Positions 12,601 through 23,569 of a stretch of DNA of 64,000 bases are shown piece by piece. Under the pieces are notes generated by a model. That model did not search any database, was not told the origin of the DNA, and was given only the letters and a program-made list of their open reading frames with translations. The DNA lies in the NCBI GenBank assembly GCA_026120185.1, contig JANUWF010002362.1, forward strand, positions 558,001 to 622,000. Reading direction: 5' to 3'. Each line of letters begins with the position of its first letter. The stretch's first letter is position 1. Position numbers and translations under genes: made by a program. The stretch comes from Voacanga thouarsii (lineage: Eukaryota > Streptophyta > Magnoliopsida > Gentianales > Apocynaceae).

Positions 12601-12704
12601 AATATATTTCAACGGATGAACAACTTGCAGATATCTTCATTAAACCTCTAGATGAGGATAGATTCAACAATTTGAGAAGATGTTTGGGAATTACAAGAAT
12701 TTGA
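9619..12704 (+). pseudogene. Copia-B pol relic: protease, integrase, reverse transcriptase, RNase H
   Basis: The protease active site LDSGCLRHM is at 9643-9669. A frameshift near 9885 separates it from the rest. One frame then runs to 12704, interrupted only by stops at 10146, 10158, 10545, 11316, 12132 and near 12180 and 12338. In order: the GAG-pre-integrase zinc region (YLWHRRF...ICDAC), integrase core (HVDLF, SDNRNEF, TPQQNSGVESKNRT), the Copia integrase C-terminal region (FDSKSDEAIFLGYS), RT (LPKDWKYK, then YVDD at 11763-11774 intact) and RNase H (TDADYAG, ISTDEQLADIF). Several stops replace conserved Gln, Trp or Arg codons. The domain order integrase before RT is diagnostic of Ty1/Copia. 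Confidence 0.93.
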
Positions 12705-13142
12705 TAACTAACCATGTGGCATAATTCTTCTTTGTGCAGGATTTGTGAAGAAAAAGGTTTTGGAAACAAAGATCTACAGCCAAAACACCTCGTCCTCTGT
12801 TTTGGACATAGCATTAGAATCTAATTCCTACATCCAAAATGCATTTCGGGAAAACACTCTTTTGGATGATAGTTTCGGATCAGGTCTAGTTCCAAAATCC
12901 ATCTTTGATATTCTTATTCTGAATTTTGAATTTAAAAAAAAAAGAAAAGGTTTGCGCGTTTTTCCAAACTTCTCAGAAAAAATTATGTTTTCAAAGCACT
13001 TTACTCTCACATTACTTAAGACATTCAAAGTAATCTATTTTTCTTCTCTTCTTTAAAACCCTTGTAACCGTCTTCTTCCAAAAATCATCTGTGCTCTTCT
13101 TCTTCAAAAACCAAAAACCCAGAAAAAGCTTCTATCCTTCAA
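12705..13142 (+). other. Copia-B spacer between pol and the third ORF
   Basis: No coding similarity is recognised. Several segments echo LTR sequence motifs (TTTTGGA, CCAAAAT). It probably holds a leader or splice-acceptor region for the third ORF, but no specific site can be assigned. Confidence 0.4.
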
Positions 13143-14105
13143 ATGGCTAAGACTAAATCTTCCATTCCAAAGCCAAAGAAAGGGCAAAAATCATCCCCTG
13201 TGTTGAAGAAAAAGGCTTCGGGTTCAACCAAGGTGATAGTAACGAAAACTTCTCCTCAACCGCACTTCTCTGCTTCCCACTATGATTCATCAGAATCATC
13301 TCCAGAACAAATGAGTTCTAAAAATTAGGTACCTTGCTTTCTTGATTCCAAATGTGAGACTGACTATAATGCCTGGGTATTGAGAAATCGAACCGTTATC
13401 TGTGGCTATCGTGTTAATCATTTCGCCTTTCTGAATCTATCAAATATTTTGGATATGTTTGATCATATTGGGTGGGGTAGTCTATTGTCTATTGATGAGA
13501 AATCGTATACCCCTTTAGTCTGGGAATTTTATGCAAACTTGAGAAAAGAGAAATTGGAAGAAACTAAAGGTGGCTTTATGATTCGATGGTATGTGTCAAG
13601 AGTGAAAGAAAGAGATATTGAGTTTGATCATAGGCTGTTCAATAGAATTTGTGATGTAAGAGATGGCGGATTTCAATATTTTGAGCAAAACAAGTTCCCC
13701 GAAGGAAATGAAATTTTTTATCTGAAAAATTTTAAAAAATTATTCACTGGTGGGAAAAATTTCAGGAATTTTAGGACTAGAAGTTCTAAATGGTTAAATG
13801 GTGTTGGCAGAATATTGCATCATATGGTGTCAACCATGATTGTACCTAGCTCTGGCCATAAGACTTCTATAAGTAATCTGCAAATGGTGATCATGTTAGC
13901 TCTAGCTGAGGGAAGGCAGATAAATTTTGGGTTTCTGGCAACCAAACTGATGTTACAGTCTAGAAACACATCAAGCAAGGCTCTGCCATTTGGAAATATT
14001 TTAACCAAAGTCTTTAGATTCTTTGAAGTTGATTTAAATTATGCTCCCTCTGATTCGTCCAAATAAAATGTTTACAGTTTAGATTCATTTGAAAGAATGG
14101 GATAT
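13143..14105 (+). pseudogene. Copia-B third ORF (env-like position; 'putative plant transposon protein' type), 5' part
   Basis: ATG at 13143 gives a basic Lys/Ser-rich N-terminus (MAKTKSSIPKPKKGQKSS). After a stop at 13326 the same frame continues through 13380-14066. It contains SYTPLVWEFYANLRKE, a hallmark of the putative plant transposon protein domain found after pol in SIRE-type elements and in plant-genome ORFs. After a stop at 14064 the frame goes on to ERMGYV, where the Gypsy element is inserted (TSD GTTAG). It resumes at 20471. Its function is unknown; an envelope role has been proposed for SIRE ORFs by position only. I see no convincing signal peptide or transmembrane segment here. 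Confidence 0.75.
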
Positions 14106-14110
14106 GTTAG

Positions 14111-15114
14111 TGATGAGACTGCACTTCATCATGGAGGACAAGGACCGATGACTAGAGCGAGAACTAAGAAGCTTCAAGATGATTTTCAATTGATCATCAA
14201 ACAATGCTTGAGAATGAAGGAGGATTGGAGGGTTGAGGAAGCGAGCCAAGAGTTCGTGTTGATGGCCATCCGCGAAGAACCCCAACAAGAACTTAAGCCG
14301 TCAGCAAAAGGGGATGAAATTTGACAAGGAAGGCTTCCAGAGGACAGCTGACGCCGGCTCCATGCAGCCAAACCAGCGCCGGCTCCATTCTGTCCAAAAC
14401 CAACACTCAAGCAAACGAGAACCGACCGAAGACAGAACCTAACCGGCGCCGGTTGTGATGTTCCAAACCGGTGCCGGCTTAGCCTTGGGCAGTCGTCGAC
14501 TGTTCCGTTTTTTAATGCTTTTCTCCGATTTTCTTCACTTTTAATTACTTGTAAAGACTTATTTTGACCCTAAACTGTAACTAAACCTCAGGGATTACTT
14601 AGCTAGGGTTAGGGTAGTATAAATAGCACCTTTATTACTTTAACAAGACAATTCACTTGACTTTAATTCAAATTTGAGAGAGAATCTTGAGAGGCCAAGC
14701 CTCCTTATTCATCTTATTCAAGACCAAGCTAAAGGGTTAGTCCTCCTTTTGTAAGAGTCTATAAATCTTTTGGATAATCCAATGTTGTTTTGTTTGAATG
14801 GGTCTTAGTTGCTTTGTTCTTCTAAGGTTTGTTTGAAATTCAATGTTTGGGGTGCCTATTTTCCCTATTCTATTGTTCTTGTTTGCCTTTGTTGCTTTAA
14901 GGATATTAGGGTAAGAATCTAGTAGAATTTTCTATTCATCTTGAGGGTCTTCGAGGCTTTGTTCTTCAAGGGTTTGAAAGAGTGTAGATCGTTAGGTTAC
15001 CTTTCTCTTTTGTCACAAGAAAAAATCTCTGTTTTGGTTCCTATTGTTGAGCTAAACCATAACCAACAAATATACCACAACACCAAGAAAAAGCCACCAC
15101 AAAAAGTCATATCA
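14111..15114 (+). repeat. CRM-like 5' LTR (1004 bp)
   Basis: It starts TGATGAGACTGCACTTCATC and ends AAAAAGTCATATCA. The first 214 bases code for the C-terminus of the polyprotein, with the frame open to TGA at 14322. A cluster of four GC-rich motifs of the form RCCGGYGCCGGYT lies between 14350 and 14482. It is 30 bp longer than the 3' LTR because of that cluster. Confidence 0.93.
14617..14626 (+). promoter_or_regulatory. Probable TATA box of the CRM-like LTR
   Basis: GTATAAATAG is repeated at 19969-19978 in the 3' LTR. It lies downstream of the GC-rich motif cluster, as expected for a U3 promoter. Confidence 0.6.
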
Positions 15115-15121
15115 AAGAGTT

Positions 15122-15136
15122 TGGTATCAGAGTAAG
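15122..15136 (+). other. CRM-like primer-binding site
   Basis: TGGTATCAGAGTAAG starts 7 bases after the LTR. The first 11 bases match the initiator tRNA-Met complement TGGTATCAGAGC. Confidence 0.8.
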
Positions 15137-16036
15137 AAAAAGCTTGATTCCCATCAAAGTTTGAAAACCAAGAAAAGGAGCCCCACAAAGTGAAGAAAAA
15201 GAAAAAAATAGGGCAAATCCCGTAACTGAAAAATATGCTTAAAAAAGGTCATTGAATCTTTGTTGTTATATCTTGAATTTTCTGTTGGAAAATTGCTCCT
15301 TGATGTTGTTATAATCCTTGGGAACAAATTTGTCTTGTATTTGTGGTGAAATTTGGCTTGAATATGGTTGAAATTTCTGATTGCTCTTGAGTGTCGAGTT
15401 ACAGCTAAGGTGTTTGATAAAAGTTCCATGAGAGTGTTTTTTTGCTATAGTTGGGAACTTTGATTCTTGATTTTGATTCTTTGGGTTTTTATGACTTGTT
15501 ATATCACTTTAATAGTGAATTCCATGATCATTGAGCTCAATTTCTCTGTTGCACACTAGTGACCATCTTGTTCTTCATCATCCTAGTTTTAGTTGTTCTT
15601 GTCTCTTTGTTTTTGATAATTCTTGTTTGTTTCTTACTTAGAATTGTTTCTTGTGCACTTAGTGCTTGTTCTTGAGTTGATTGAATCCACCTTTTCTTGA
15701 ATTCTTGACCTAAAACTTGATTGTTTGAGGTGCCCAACAAGTGTTTGTTGAAATTCCCCTAAGACCCCCAAATTGGAAAATTCTCTTGATTTGTGTGACT
15801 CACTTAGCTGGACTAAATCTTCAGCTATTGGGGAGAATTGGGATTGAACAAAAAGGCTTGAGTGTTGAGAAAAAAAAAAAAAGGCAAGAGGGTGAGCTTA
15901 TCATTAAAAGAACCCAAGAGAGCAAACACGAGCGTGGAGTGATCAATTTGGAGAGCCATCATGCAAGGAAGTGAGTGAGAGTCTATTTTTCTTCTAACCT
16001 CTTTGTTTTGTAGGTGTAAGGTAATATTCCATCACC
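15137..16036 (+). other. CRM-like 5' untranslated internal region
   Basis: About 900 bases between the PBS and the gag start, with no protein similarity. It is AT-rich with runs of TTCTTG and an A-run at 15870-15881. Confidence 0.6.
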
Positions 16037-16858
16037 ATGGCCCATGAACAAGAGATATCTAGGTCTAACCCAAGTGGACCTAGTAGACCTCAAGAAGAAC
16101 AATTTGATGCTAGGGGACTACGTGAAGATATGCAAGCGATGATAAGGACAATGCAAAGTGAGTTTTAAAACTTGATAAGGGAGTTGATAAACCATCTTAG
16201 ACAGTCTTCTACTGTTGCACAAAGGAGAGGCCAAGAGCGGTATGAAGTGCCTAGTCCAAGAATGAGGGATGGTGATGCCCACACTCTTCCGTTACATGCC
16301 CAACAAGGGGAAGAATGGGATGAACACTCTATTGGGGGTATCCAACAAGCTTCTATGAGAGGAGGAAGACATGGCTTGAGAGGAGTACGAGGAAGAGGCC
16401 AAGGAAGAAATGGAGGGATCAATATAAGGGGGCTAGAAAGAGAATTTGAGGGAGTTGATGAATGGTATGAGGGGGATCATGTCGAGGCTTTTGGGGAACA
16501 ACATAGAGGATGGGGCTATAGAGAAGGAAGGAGAGAAGGAAATGGTGTGGAAAGGGAGTTGAGCCATATTAAGTTGAAGGTGCCTATATTCTATGGCAAA
16601 AGTGACCCCGAAGCTTATTTTGAGTGGGAAAGCAAAATGGAGATATTTCTAAAAAGTCATAACTATAGTGAGAGGAAAGAAAAGGAGAGGCAAGAAAAAG
16701 AATTGAGAAAGAGAATGAGTAAGCAAGTGCCTTTGACAATGAAGGATAGAAATGAGCAAGGCCTAGAGAGGGGAGGTAAAAAGAAAGTGAATTTCTTTGC
16801 AAAAAAGAGTGAGGTCATAGAGGCTATAGAAGCTAAGGAACCGGTTATTTTTCTTTTA
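16037..16858 (+). pseudogene. CRM-like gag relic, internally deleted and joined to the pol linker
   Basis: ATG at 16037 gives MAHEQEISRSNPSGPSRPQE; a stop at about 16166 is followed in frame by 16172-16858. Residues include a Gly/Arg-rich region (GLRGVRGRGQGRNGG) and the capsid opening LKVPIFYGKSDPEAYFEWES. After KMEIFLKSHNYSE it jumps within about 40 residues to the linker that normally precedes RT (KKVNFFAKKSEVIEAIEAKE). The rest of the capsid, the zinc knuckle and the whole protease are absent. This internal deletion would make the element dependent on another copy. Confidence 0.8.
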
Positions 16859-19480
16859 TGAAAAGGTTTTTATATTTCTACTAATGATTTCACATTGTCT
16901 TTGCCTTATGAAATTGCAGCTATTCTTCAAGAGTTTGAAGATGTTTTCCCAAATGATGTGCCTGGAGGACTACCACCATTGAGAGGAATTGAGCATCAAA
17001 TTGACTTTGTACCTGAAGCCATCATCCCCAACCGACCGGCATATAGAATCAATCCGGAGGAGTCCAAGGAATTGCAAAAGTAAGTGGAGGCATTGCTTGA
17101 GAAGGGACATGTAAGAGAGAGCCTAAGCCTATGTGCGGTTCTGGTTCTCTTGGTGCCCAAAAAGGATGGGACGTGGCGTATGTGCGTGGATTGTCGTGCT
17201 ATCAACAACATAATGGTAAAATATCGCTATCCCATTCCTAGGCTAGATGACTTGCTAGATGAGCTATTTGGTGCATGCATTTTCTCAAAAATTGATTTGA
17301 AATCCGTTATCACCAAATTAGGATACGAGAAGGGGATGAATGGAAAACAACTTTTAAAACTAAACAAGGGTTGTATGAGTAGCTTGTCATGCCTTTTGGA
17401 TTATCTAATACTCCTAGTACTTTCATGCGATTAGTGCACCATGTTTTGAGGGAATTCATTGGGAAATTTGTTGTTGTGTACTTTGATGACATATTAATTT
17501 ATAGCAAATCATATGTGGATCATTTAAATCATGTTCAAAGTATGCTTGTGGCTCTCCGAAGGGAGAGATTGTATGCTAATCTTGAGAAATGCTTTTTTTG
17601 TTTGGAGAGGATTATATTCCTTGGGTATGTTGTGAGTGCAAGAGGGATTGAGGTTGACGAGGGAAAAGTAAAAGCCATCCAAGATTGGCCAACCCCTACC
17701 ACCATTACCCAAGTCCGTAGTTTCCATGGGATAGCTAGTTTCTATAGGAGGTTCATCCAAAAATTTAGCACTATAGTAGCCCCTCTAACCAAAGTGGTAA
17801 AGAAAAATGTGGGATTTAGGTGGGGGGAAACTTAACAACAAGCTTTTCAAACCCTTAAGGACAAATTGAGCCAAGCTCCAATTCTTATTCTTCTCAATTT
17901 TGAGAAAGCTTTTGAGATAGAGTGTGATGCGAGTGGGGTGGGAATAGGTACGGTCTTGACCCAAGATAGAAAACCCATTGCATACTCTAGTGAAAAATTG
18001 TCCGAGGCAACCCTTAACTATTCTACCTATGACAAAGAGCTTTTTGCTTTGGTGAGGACCGTAGAGTATTGGCAATACTACCTTTTGCCAAGAGAGTTTG
18101 TCATTCATACCAATCATGAGACCTTTAAACACCTCAAGAGCCAACAAAATTTGAACAAAAGGCATGCAAGGTGGATGGAGTTTATTGGGATATTTCCATA
18201 TGTCATTCAATATAAGAAGGGTAAGGAAAATGTGGTAGCGGATGCACTATCTCGAAGGTATGCACTCCTCAACTTTTTGGATACTAAACTTCTTGGTTTT
18301 GAATTTGTGAAAGATTTGTATGTTAATGATGTAGAGTTTGGGGATATTTTCCATGCTTGTGAGAAATGTGCATTTGCTAAATATTATAGGCATGATGGTT
18401 TCTTTTTTAGGGAGGCAAGGCTTTGTGTACCAAAGGGTTCCATTAGGGTGTTGCTAGTTCGGGAAGCCCATAGTGGGGGACTAATGGGGCATTTTGGTGT
18501 TGCAAAAACTTTAGGCATCCTTAAGGAACATTTCTTTTGGCAAAAAATGAGAAAGGATGTGGAGAGACATTGTTCTCAATGCATTACCTGTAGACGAGCT
18601 AAGTCTAGAGTTCTTCCACATGGTCTTTATACTCATTTGCCCACACCTAATGTGCTTTGGGTTGATATTTCAATGGACTTCATTTTAGGATTGCCTAGGT
18701 CCAAGGGGGGCAAGGATTCTATATTTGTGATTGTTGACAGATTTTCCAAAATGGCTCATTTTGTGGCTTGTTCCAAGACTAATGATGCGTCCTATATTGC
18801 AGATTTATTCTTTAAGGAAGTGGTGATAATGCATGGGATTCCAAGGACTATTATCTCGGATAGGGATACAAAATTTCTTAGCCATTTTTGGAGAGTTTTA
18901 TGGAACAAACTTGGAACTAACCTTTTATTTTCCACAGCTTGTCATCCTCAAACGGACGGACAAACCGAGGTGGTCAATCGTACACTCACCCAACTCTTGC
19001 GGGCCATAATCAAGAAGAACTTGAAGAATTGGGAGGAGTGCTTACCTCACATTGAGTTTGCATACAATAGGGCTATTCACTCTACTACTTCTTATTCTCC
19101 TTTTGAAATTGTATATGGTTTTAATCCTCTAACTCCTTTAGATTTGGTTCCTTTGCCTATAGGTGAACAGTTGAACCTTGATGGAGCTAAGAAAACAGAA
19201 ATGGTGAAGGCACTCCATGAGGAGGTGAAGGGAAAAGGTTTCTTTTAAGTCGGGTGATTGGGTATGGGTGCACCTTCGTAATGAGAGATTCCCCATGCAA
19301 CGCTGAAGCAAACTTGATCCAAGGGGGGATGGACCATTTCAAGTTCTTGCTAAAGTTGGAGATAATGCTTACAAGATAGATCTACCGGGTGAGTATCATG
19401 TTAGTGCTACCTTTAATGTTAGTGGCATCTGTCCTTTTGATGTAGATGATGGCGAAGATTCGAAGATGAATCCTTTTCAA
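16859..19480 (+). pseudogene. CRM-like pol relic: reverse transcriptase, RNase H, integrase
   Basis: The RT linker and N-terminus (LPPLRGIEHQIDFVPEA, LLVPKKDGTWRMCVDCRAIN) end in a frameshift after FSKIDLKS near 17310. A new frame from 17389 gives [15 protein letters not shown] and an intact YFDD at 17479-17490. The frame runs on past one stop (17833) to 19246. RNase H keeps ECDAS, DKEL and ADALSR, but TDH is TNH (Asn codon 18112-18114), a loss of a conserved Asp. Integrase has the HHCC zinc region ([10 protein letters not shown]...CSQCITC), the DDE set ([20 protein letters not shown]) and, after a shift near 19230, SGDWVWVHLRNERFP. The last codons continue into the 3' LTR. Confidence 0.92.
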
Positions 19481-19491
19481 GGAGGGGGAGA
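19479..19491 (+). other. CRM-like polypurine tract
   Basis: AAGGAGGGGGAGA lies immediately before the 3' LTR start at 19492, the expected plus-strand priming site. It is also in coding sequence (FQGGGD), as usual where the ORF runs into the LTR. Confidence 0.8.
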
Positions 19492-20465
19492 TGATGAGAC
19501 TACACTTCATCATGGAGGACAGGGACTGATGACTAGAGCGAGGATCAAGAAGCTTCAAGATGATTTTCAATTGATCATCAAACAATGCTTGAGGATGTAG
19601 AAGGATTGGAGGGTTGAGGAAGCGAGCCAAGAGTTCGTGTTGATGGCCATCCGCGAAGGATCCCAACAAGAACTTAAGCCGTCAGCAAAAGGGGATGAAA
19701 TTTGACAAGGAAGGCTTCCAGAGGAGAGCCGACACCCCATTCTGTCCAAAACCAACACTCAAGCAAACAAGAACCGGCTGAAGACCGAACCTAACCGGCG
19801 CCGGTTGTGATGTTCCAAACTGGCGTCGGCTTGGCCCTGGGCAGTTGTTGACTGTTCCGCTTTTTAATGCTTTTCTCCGGTTTTCTTCACTTTTAATTGC
19901 TTGTAAAGACTTATTTTGACCTTAAACTGTAACTAAACCTCAGGGATTACTTAGTTAGGGTTAGGGTAGTATAAATAGCACCTTTATTACTTTGACAAGA
20001 CAATTCACTTGAGTTTAATTCAAATTTGAGAGAAAATCTTGAGAGGCCAAGTCTCCTTGTTCATCTTGTTTAAGACCAAGCTAAAAGGTTAGTCCTCATT
20101 TTGTAAGAGTCTATAAATCTTTTGGATAATCCAATGTTGTTTTGTTTGAATGGGTCTTAGTTGCTTTGTTCTTCTAAGGTTTGTTTGAAATTCAATGTTT
20201 GGGTGCCTATTTTCACTATTCTATTGTTCTTGTTTGCCTTTGTTGCTTCAAGGATATTAGGGTGAGAATCTAGTAGAACTTTCTATTCATCTTGAGGGTC
20301 TTTGAGGCTTTGTTCTTCAAGGGTTTGAAAAAGTGTAGATAGTTTGGTTACCTTTCTCTTTTGTCATAAGAAAAAATCTCTATTTTGGTTCTCATTGTTG
20401 AGCTAAACCATAACCAACAAATATACCATAACACCAAGAAAAAGCCACCACAAAAAGTCATATCA
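19492..20465 (+). repeat. CRM-like 3' LTR (974 bp)
   Basis: It matches the 5' LTR with roughly 4-5% differences over the first 240 bases by eye. It lacks a ~30-base piece holding two of the GC-rich motifs (between GAGAGCCGACA and CCCCATTCTG). The polyprotein tail has an extra TAG at about 19598 (Lys codon in the 5' LTR). Confidence 0.93.
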
Positions 20466-20470
20466 GTTAG

Positions 20471-20999
20471 GGAGGATAATTCATGGAAATTATTGAGAGA
20501 AACTGTAGGACAAGAGCACGAAAACTTGATGAAGATTAAGGAAGAAGGAAAGACTATTTCTGGTTTTGGAACTAAGCGAAAATTTGATGAAGTCCATCAG
20601 GCAGAATCTTCTGCTAAAGGTAATGTTTCAGACATTGGCTTGTCTGAAAGTATTCTAGGAGCAATCAGTTCATTTGCTGAGAAATTAGATCTTTTCATTT
20701 CAGAAATTAAGAGTATAGGAAATAGAATTTTTGTTGTTGAGCAATCAGCTAAACCTTCTACTTCAATATTTTCCTCTCCAATATCTGAACATGAAAAAGC
20801 TGCGCATATTTTAGAGGACAAGTCTGAACTGTATAAGGATGAAAAGACTCCTTCTCCTGAACCTTCTCTTGAACCATCTCCACAGCCTTCTCCTTTAAAG
20901 GCAACAGTGACTCCTCTAACTTCTCCCAAGCCTAAACCCTCTGCAAAACGGCAGAAACATGTGGTTGTGAAAAGAAAATCAAACAGAATAGCTGGTTAA
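20471..20999 (+). pseudogene. Copia-B third ORF, 3' part
   Basis: It continues the frame broken at 14105. After the TSD it reads REDNSWKLLRETVGQEHE, then a moderately hydrophilic helical region (SESILGAISSFAEKLD), a Pro/Ser-rich stretch (SPEPSLEPSPQPSP) and a basic tail (KRQKHVVVKRKSNRIAG) before TAA at 20997. A basic, low-complexity C-terminus argues against an envelope with a membrane anchor in this copy. The whole third ORF without the nested Gypsy would be about 490 codons. Confidence 0.72.
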
Positions 21000-22263
21000 T
21001 ATTCTAAGAAGGGTGCTGGATTAAAAGCTAAAACAATCAATATCTCCTAGACAACATTATTGGGCAGCAAAATTTGCTGATGAACAATTTACTTTCTACA
21101 CAAGTTGAACAATTTACTTTTTCTGTCATTTACATTATGCCTTAACATAATTTCTACTGGATACTAGTTTAAGTTTTTTTTTTTTATGCATATGATCCAT
21201 CTGGTTTTCTTCTACTCTCCTTCTACTATGGTTATTTTTTATTGATGACAAAGGGGGAGAAAATGTTATGGTCTGCATGATTGATGATCTGCATAAACTG
21301 ATATGGGGAGAAAATGTTATGGTCTGCATGACTGATGATCTGCATAAACTGATTCTACATAAACTGATATGGGGGGAAAAGTTATGTTCTGCATGACTGT
21401 TGTTGTATGTATGAACTGAATTTTGGGCATGACTATATATGTTCTGTATATGTAATTGGACTAATGATGTATGACTGATTATATAGATCTGAGAACTGAT
21501 ATGATTATGAACTATTTTGAGTTATTTATGGGGGAGGAAAAGACTGTATGAAACGTTATTGGATTTCAAGAAACTGCATGAACAGTTACAAAAACGAATT
21601 GCATGAACCACTTTTGGTAACTGCTATGAAAATCATTGATATGTTTTGATCTAAAACTGGCCGATTTACTGTTCACTGAAAATCTTCTAGAAAAACCTCT
21701 GTTTGTGACGTTCATTTTTACGGCTACTCAATTCAAAAAGACAGTTTTCTAAATGTTAATAGAATCTTTGAAGCCTAGATTCTGTGATAAGATTTTCATG
21801 CATTAAGTCAGGGGGAGTTTTGGACTCAGAAATTTCAAATCCAAAATAAATGCTCTTATAAATAGTATTACTGAATTGAAAATATATTTTGGACATCCAA
21901 AATTCTTATCCAAAATGAATTTCTGAAAACACTCGTTCTATACCTACTTCCAAAATTATTTTGGATACACATTTTGGATGAACAAATTGTAAGTTCTGTT
22001 TTTCCCTCTTATGTTTAAAATATTCACATAAGCATATATTTAGAGCGAGTATCTTATCGTAATTCTTAGTTGCTATCTCTATCAAATCATTTTGAATATT
22101 CATATAGAGATATGAAAGGCTTTAGGTTCACTGAGATATGTTTACAAATTGTTGGTCTTAAGATCTCTTTGAGTTCTATACTGTGAGATTGCATTCATTT
22201 GCACATCTTTTATTAAACATGTTCACTCATTACATATCATTTGTGTTATGTTTGTCATCACTC
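21000..22263 (+). other. Copia-B 3' untranslated region with repeated polypurine-like tracts
   Basis: No coding sequence is seen. Between 21250 and 21400 a unit of about 50 bases is repeated: a purine tract (AAGGGGGAGAAAATGTTATG or variant), then GGTCTGCATGAYTGATGATC, then TGCATAAACTGAT. Two copies are good and a third is degenerate (GGGGGGAAAAGTTATGTTCTGC). The purine parts resemble the true tract at 22264. Confidence 0.6.
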
Positions 22264-22276
22264 AAAAAGGGGGAGA
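22264..22276 (+). other. Copia-B polypurine tract
   Basis: AAAAAGGGGGAGA lies one base before the 3' LTR start at 22278. Confidence 0.85.
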
Positions 22277-22277
22277 T

Positions 22278-23569
22278 TGTTAGCCCTAAGGGCTTTTCTT
22301 CTATGTTTTGACTTATGACAAATATTGATATGGACTAACTTGTTAATCTATTGTGATAGGACATGTTTGACCTCTATTCTTTATAAGCTTTCAGATAAGA
22401 TTATTTGGAAAGTCCTTTATCATTGAATTCAAGAATAGAAGATCAAAAGAGAAGAATGAAGTACATGGAGTTACATATCAAGAGGTCCTTTATGAAGAAC
22501 ATTAGACTAGGAAATGTTATGAAGGTATATATATTAATTCCTATGTCTCCTTATCTCTTGATTCATCTGACTTTACCTTGAAGCTTCAAAGGAGATGTTT
22601 TCAAAGTTTTTGAAAATCTCAGAATTTTGGAGGGAATAGTTTGAATCCAAAAGGTTCATTCAAAATCTTGTAAACTATGTTAAAGAGTTTCTATCTGATA
22701 AGTGCCATTTTGGACTTACCTTTTGGATGCATCGTCATCGAAAACCCGAGTCCAAAATACGGATAAGTTTAAACAGAAAATTTATCATCGTTTTTTTATG
22801 ACCATTGGCACTCCACTTTTTGGCTCTATAAATAGCCCTTAAAGCAAGTTTAGAAGTAAGATTTTTGAAATATTCATCTTAGAAACACTATTGCTCAATA
22901 TTTTCAAAAATCTCCTTTTACCTAACTTCAAAGTGAATTCATTTTGTATCAAAGGTAAAAGTATTTATGCTTTGTATCCGAGTGAACATCTGCTCAAGTA
23001 AATGAGCTCTTTACTGTTCTATTGATATTCAAATCTTTGTTGTAGTGCAAGGTTGTGGTGTAAAACCCGTTGGGGTGAGCCTTGTGTTAGTTTATGTTCA
23101 AGGTTGTGTGATAAAACCCATTACGGTGATCCTTGTTTTATGTATGTATCAAGGTTGTGGAGTAAAACCTAATGAGGTGATCATTGATATGTTTGCATGA
23201 CTGAGAGGTTTTGGAAAACCTAGTGTGGTGATCCTTTCTTGTTTATGGTATTGTTTCATTAAGTGAGGTTAATGAAATAGGGTTGAAAATCCTTAAGTGT
23301 GAGCTGAAGGTAGTGGATGTAGATCACTGTTGATCGAACTACTGTACATCTCTTGTCTTATTTTCTTCAATAGTTCATTTACTATTTTTGATGTTCTTTG
23401 ACATCTAAATCTAGATACACATCTACGAGTGCTTGGATAACTTTCTACGTTTCCATAAAGTCTGTCCAAGTATCTTGTTGATCATTATTATTCTACTTTT
23501 TAGATAAATTGGAAAAATTATTTTTGCTTGCTAAAAACCTTATTCACTCCCCTCCTCTAAGGTTTTTCA
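22278..23569 (+). repeat. Copia-B 3' LTR (1292 bp)
   Basis: It starts TGTTAGCCCTAAGGGC and ends GGTTTTTCA, followed by TSD CCCCT at 23570-23574. It matches 6433-7723 with scattered substitutions. A TATA box copy lies at about 22825-22835. Confidence 0.95.

Larger units (their letters stand above)
14111..20465 (+). mobile_element. CRM-like Ty3/Gypsy chromovirus nested in Copia-B
   Basis: LTRs at 14111-15114 and 19492-20465 run TGATGAGAC...GTCATATCA, with perfect TSD GTTAG at 14106-14110 and 20466-20470. RT-RNase H-integrase order is Gypsy. The CRM (centromeric chromovirus) assignment is an inference from two features. The polyprotein ends with a GDWVWVHLRNERFP...RGDGPF tail, and its last codons run into the 3' LTR (MTRARIKKLQDDFQ). 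No canonical chromodomain is seen. Nesting shows it is younger than Copia-B. Confidence 0.9.
6433..23569 (+). mobile_element. Copia-B: full-length SIRE-like Ty1/Copia retrotransposon with a nested Gypsy
   Basis: LTRs at 6433-7723 and 22278-23569 both run TGTTAGCC...TTTTTCA and flank gag, protease, integrase, reverse transcriptase and RNase H in Copia order, then an extra ORF. The perfect TSD CCCCT lies at 6428-6432 and 23570-23574. A CRM-like Gypsy (14111-20465) sits in the extra ORF, so the unnested length is about 10.8 kb, in the range of SIRE/Maximus elements, which also carry an env-like third ORF. The two LTRs differ by several percent by eye, so the insertion is not recent. All ORFs are broken, so the element is not autonomous. 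Confidence 0.93.

Noticed and set aside
16165..16422. Minus-strand ORF opposite the CRM-like gag
   Set aside because: It is a shadow of the Gly/Arg-rich gag frame on the plus strand.
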